Source of the DNA: Patescibacteria group bacterium
GTDB lineage: Bacteria > Patescibacteriota > Gracilibacteria > UBA1369
Direction: 5' to 3'
NCBI GenBank assembly: GCA_018825335.1
Contig: JAHJEW010000129.1
Span: 1-12,836 of the forward strand
Length of the DNA: 12,836 bases
Shown piece by piece: positions 12,820 through 12,836 of the stretch; position 1 is the first letter of the stretch, and the number at the start of each line of letters is the position of its first letter. The notes under the pieces were generated by a model, which made no database searches, was not told the origin of the DNA, and worked only from the letters and a program-made list of their open reading frames with translations. Made by a program: the position numbers and the translations under genes.

Positions 12820-12836
12820 AAAAAGCCCGCAGGCCA
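12820..12836 (-). terminator. Probable right half of a terminator cut by the window edge
   Basis: Read on the minus strand, the edge is tggcctgcgggc followed by five T (12820-12824). GC-rich sequence ending in a T-run is what the 3' arm of a Rho-independent terminator looks like; the 5' arm would be beyond the window. If so, secE starts a new transcript. Confidence 0.3.

Noticed and set aside
12798..12836. End of a tRNA gene (tRNA-Trp often precedes secE)
   Set aside because: The visible edge shows a GC-rich arm followed by T5, which fits a terminator; no T-arm or acceptor stem with CCA could be traced.
1..12836. Recoded TGA (as in Gracilibacteria/SR1)
   Set aside because: TGA ends tmk, the 90-residue and 104-residue proteins and the gene at 2874 at sensible places, and no conserved gene contains an internal TGA.
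1..12836. CRISPR array, insertion sequence, prophage or toxin-antitoxin pair
   Set aside because: I saw no spaced direct repeats, transposase, integrase or phage-like genes, and the unknown gene pair at 2874-3912 has no features typical of a toxin and its antitoxin.

Overview
The window looks like a chromosomal piece of a small-genome bacterium. Candidate Phyla Radiation / Patescibacteria is the best guess. This rests on the mixture of core genes, the short gaps and gene overlaps, a dUTPase with an extended D-Y-C-G-P-E-D-E loop, a DUF1385 membrane protein, and almost no Shine-Dalgarno sequences. It remains an inference, because no rRNA or marker tree is available here. The code is standard: TGA is used as a stop by several genes. 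No phage, insertion sequence, CRISPR array or RNA gene was found.

Layout. Positions 1-249 hold the C-terminus of a surface (SLH) protein, followed by a strong terminator. Positions 344-1467 (+) hold a small basic YtxH-like protein overlapping a prephenate dehydratase (pheA). Convergent to it on the minus strand is purD (1490-2803). Behind purD lies an island of three unfamiliar minus-strand genes (2874-5008): a PP2C-fold protein with lost catalytic residues and two smaller proteins that share a C-terminal motif. A minus-strand nucleotide/folate run follows, transcribed in the order dut, tmk, folD, purF (8628 to 5123), in which dut and tmk overlap by 38 bases. Divergent from dut is a plus-strand pair: a DUF1385 membrane protein and a small membrane-anchored protein (8694-9972). 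The right end is a minus-strand secretion/transcription/ribosome cluster transcribed in the order secE, nusG, an unknown anchored protein, rplK, rplA (12797 to 9965).

How the genes work together. PurF and PurD carry out the first two steps of de novo purine synthesis. FolD interconverts the one-carbon folates that the later purine steps and thymidylate synthesis need. Dut and the thymidylate kinase homologue supply dUMP and dTDP. SecE, NusG, L11 and L1 are the usual conserved cluster, here interrupted by an unrelated exported protein.

Signals. Good sigma70-type promoters precede purD, the PP2C-like gene and the two-gene unit behind it. Three other promoters (before 344, 8628 and 8694) place the predicted transcription start on or next to the A of ATG, suggesting leaderless mRNAs. 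None of the 17 visible start codons has a convincing Shine-Dalgarno sequence; many have a pyrimidine-rich stretch directly upstream instead. The most promising material for a new system is the three-gene island at 2874-5008 together with this unusual initiation pattern.
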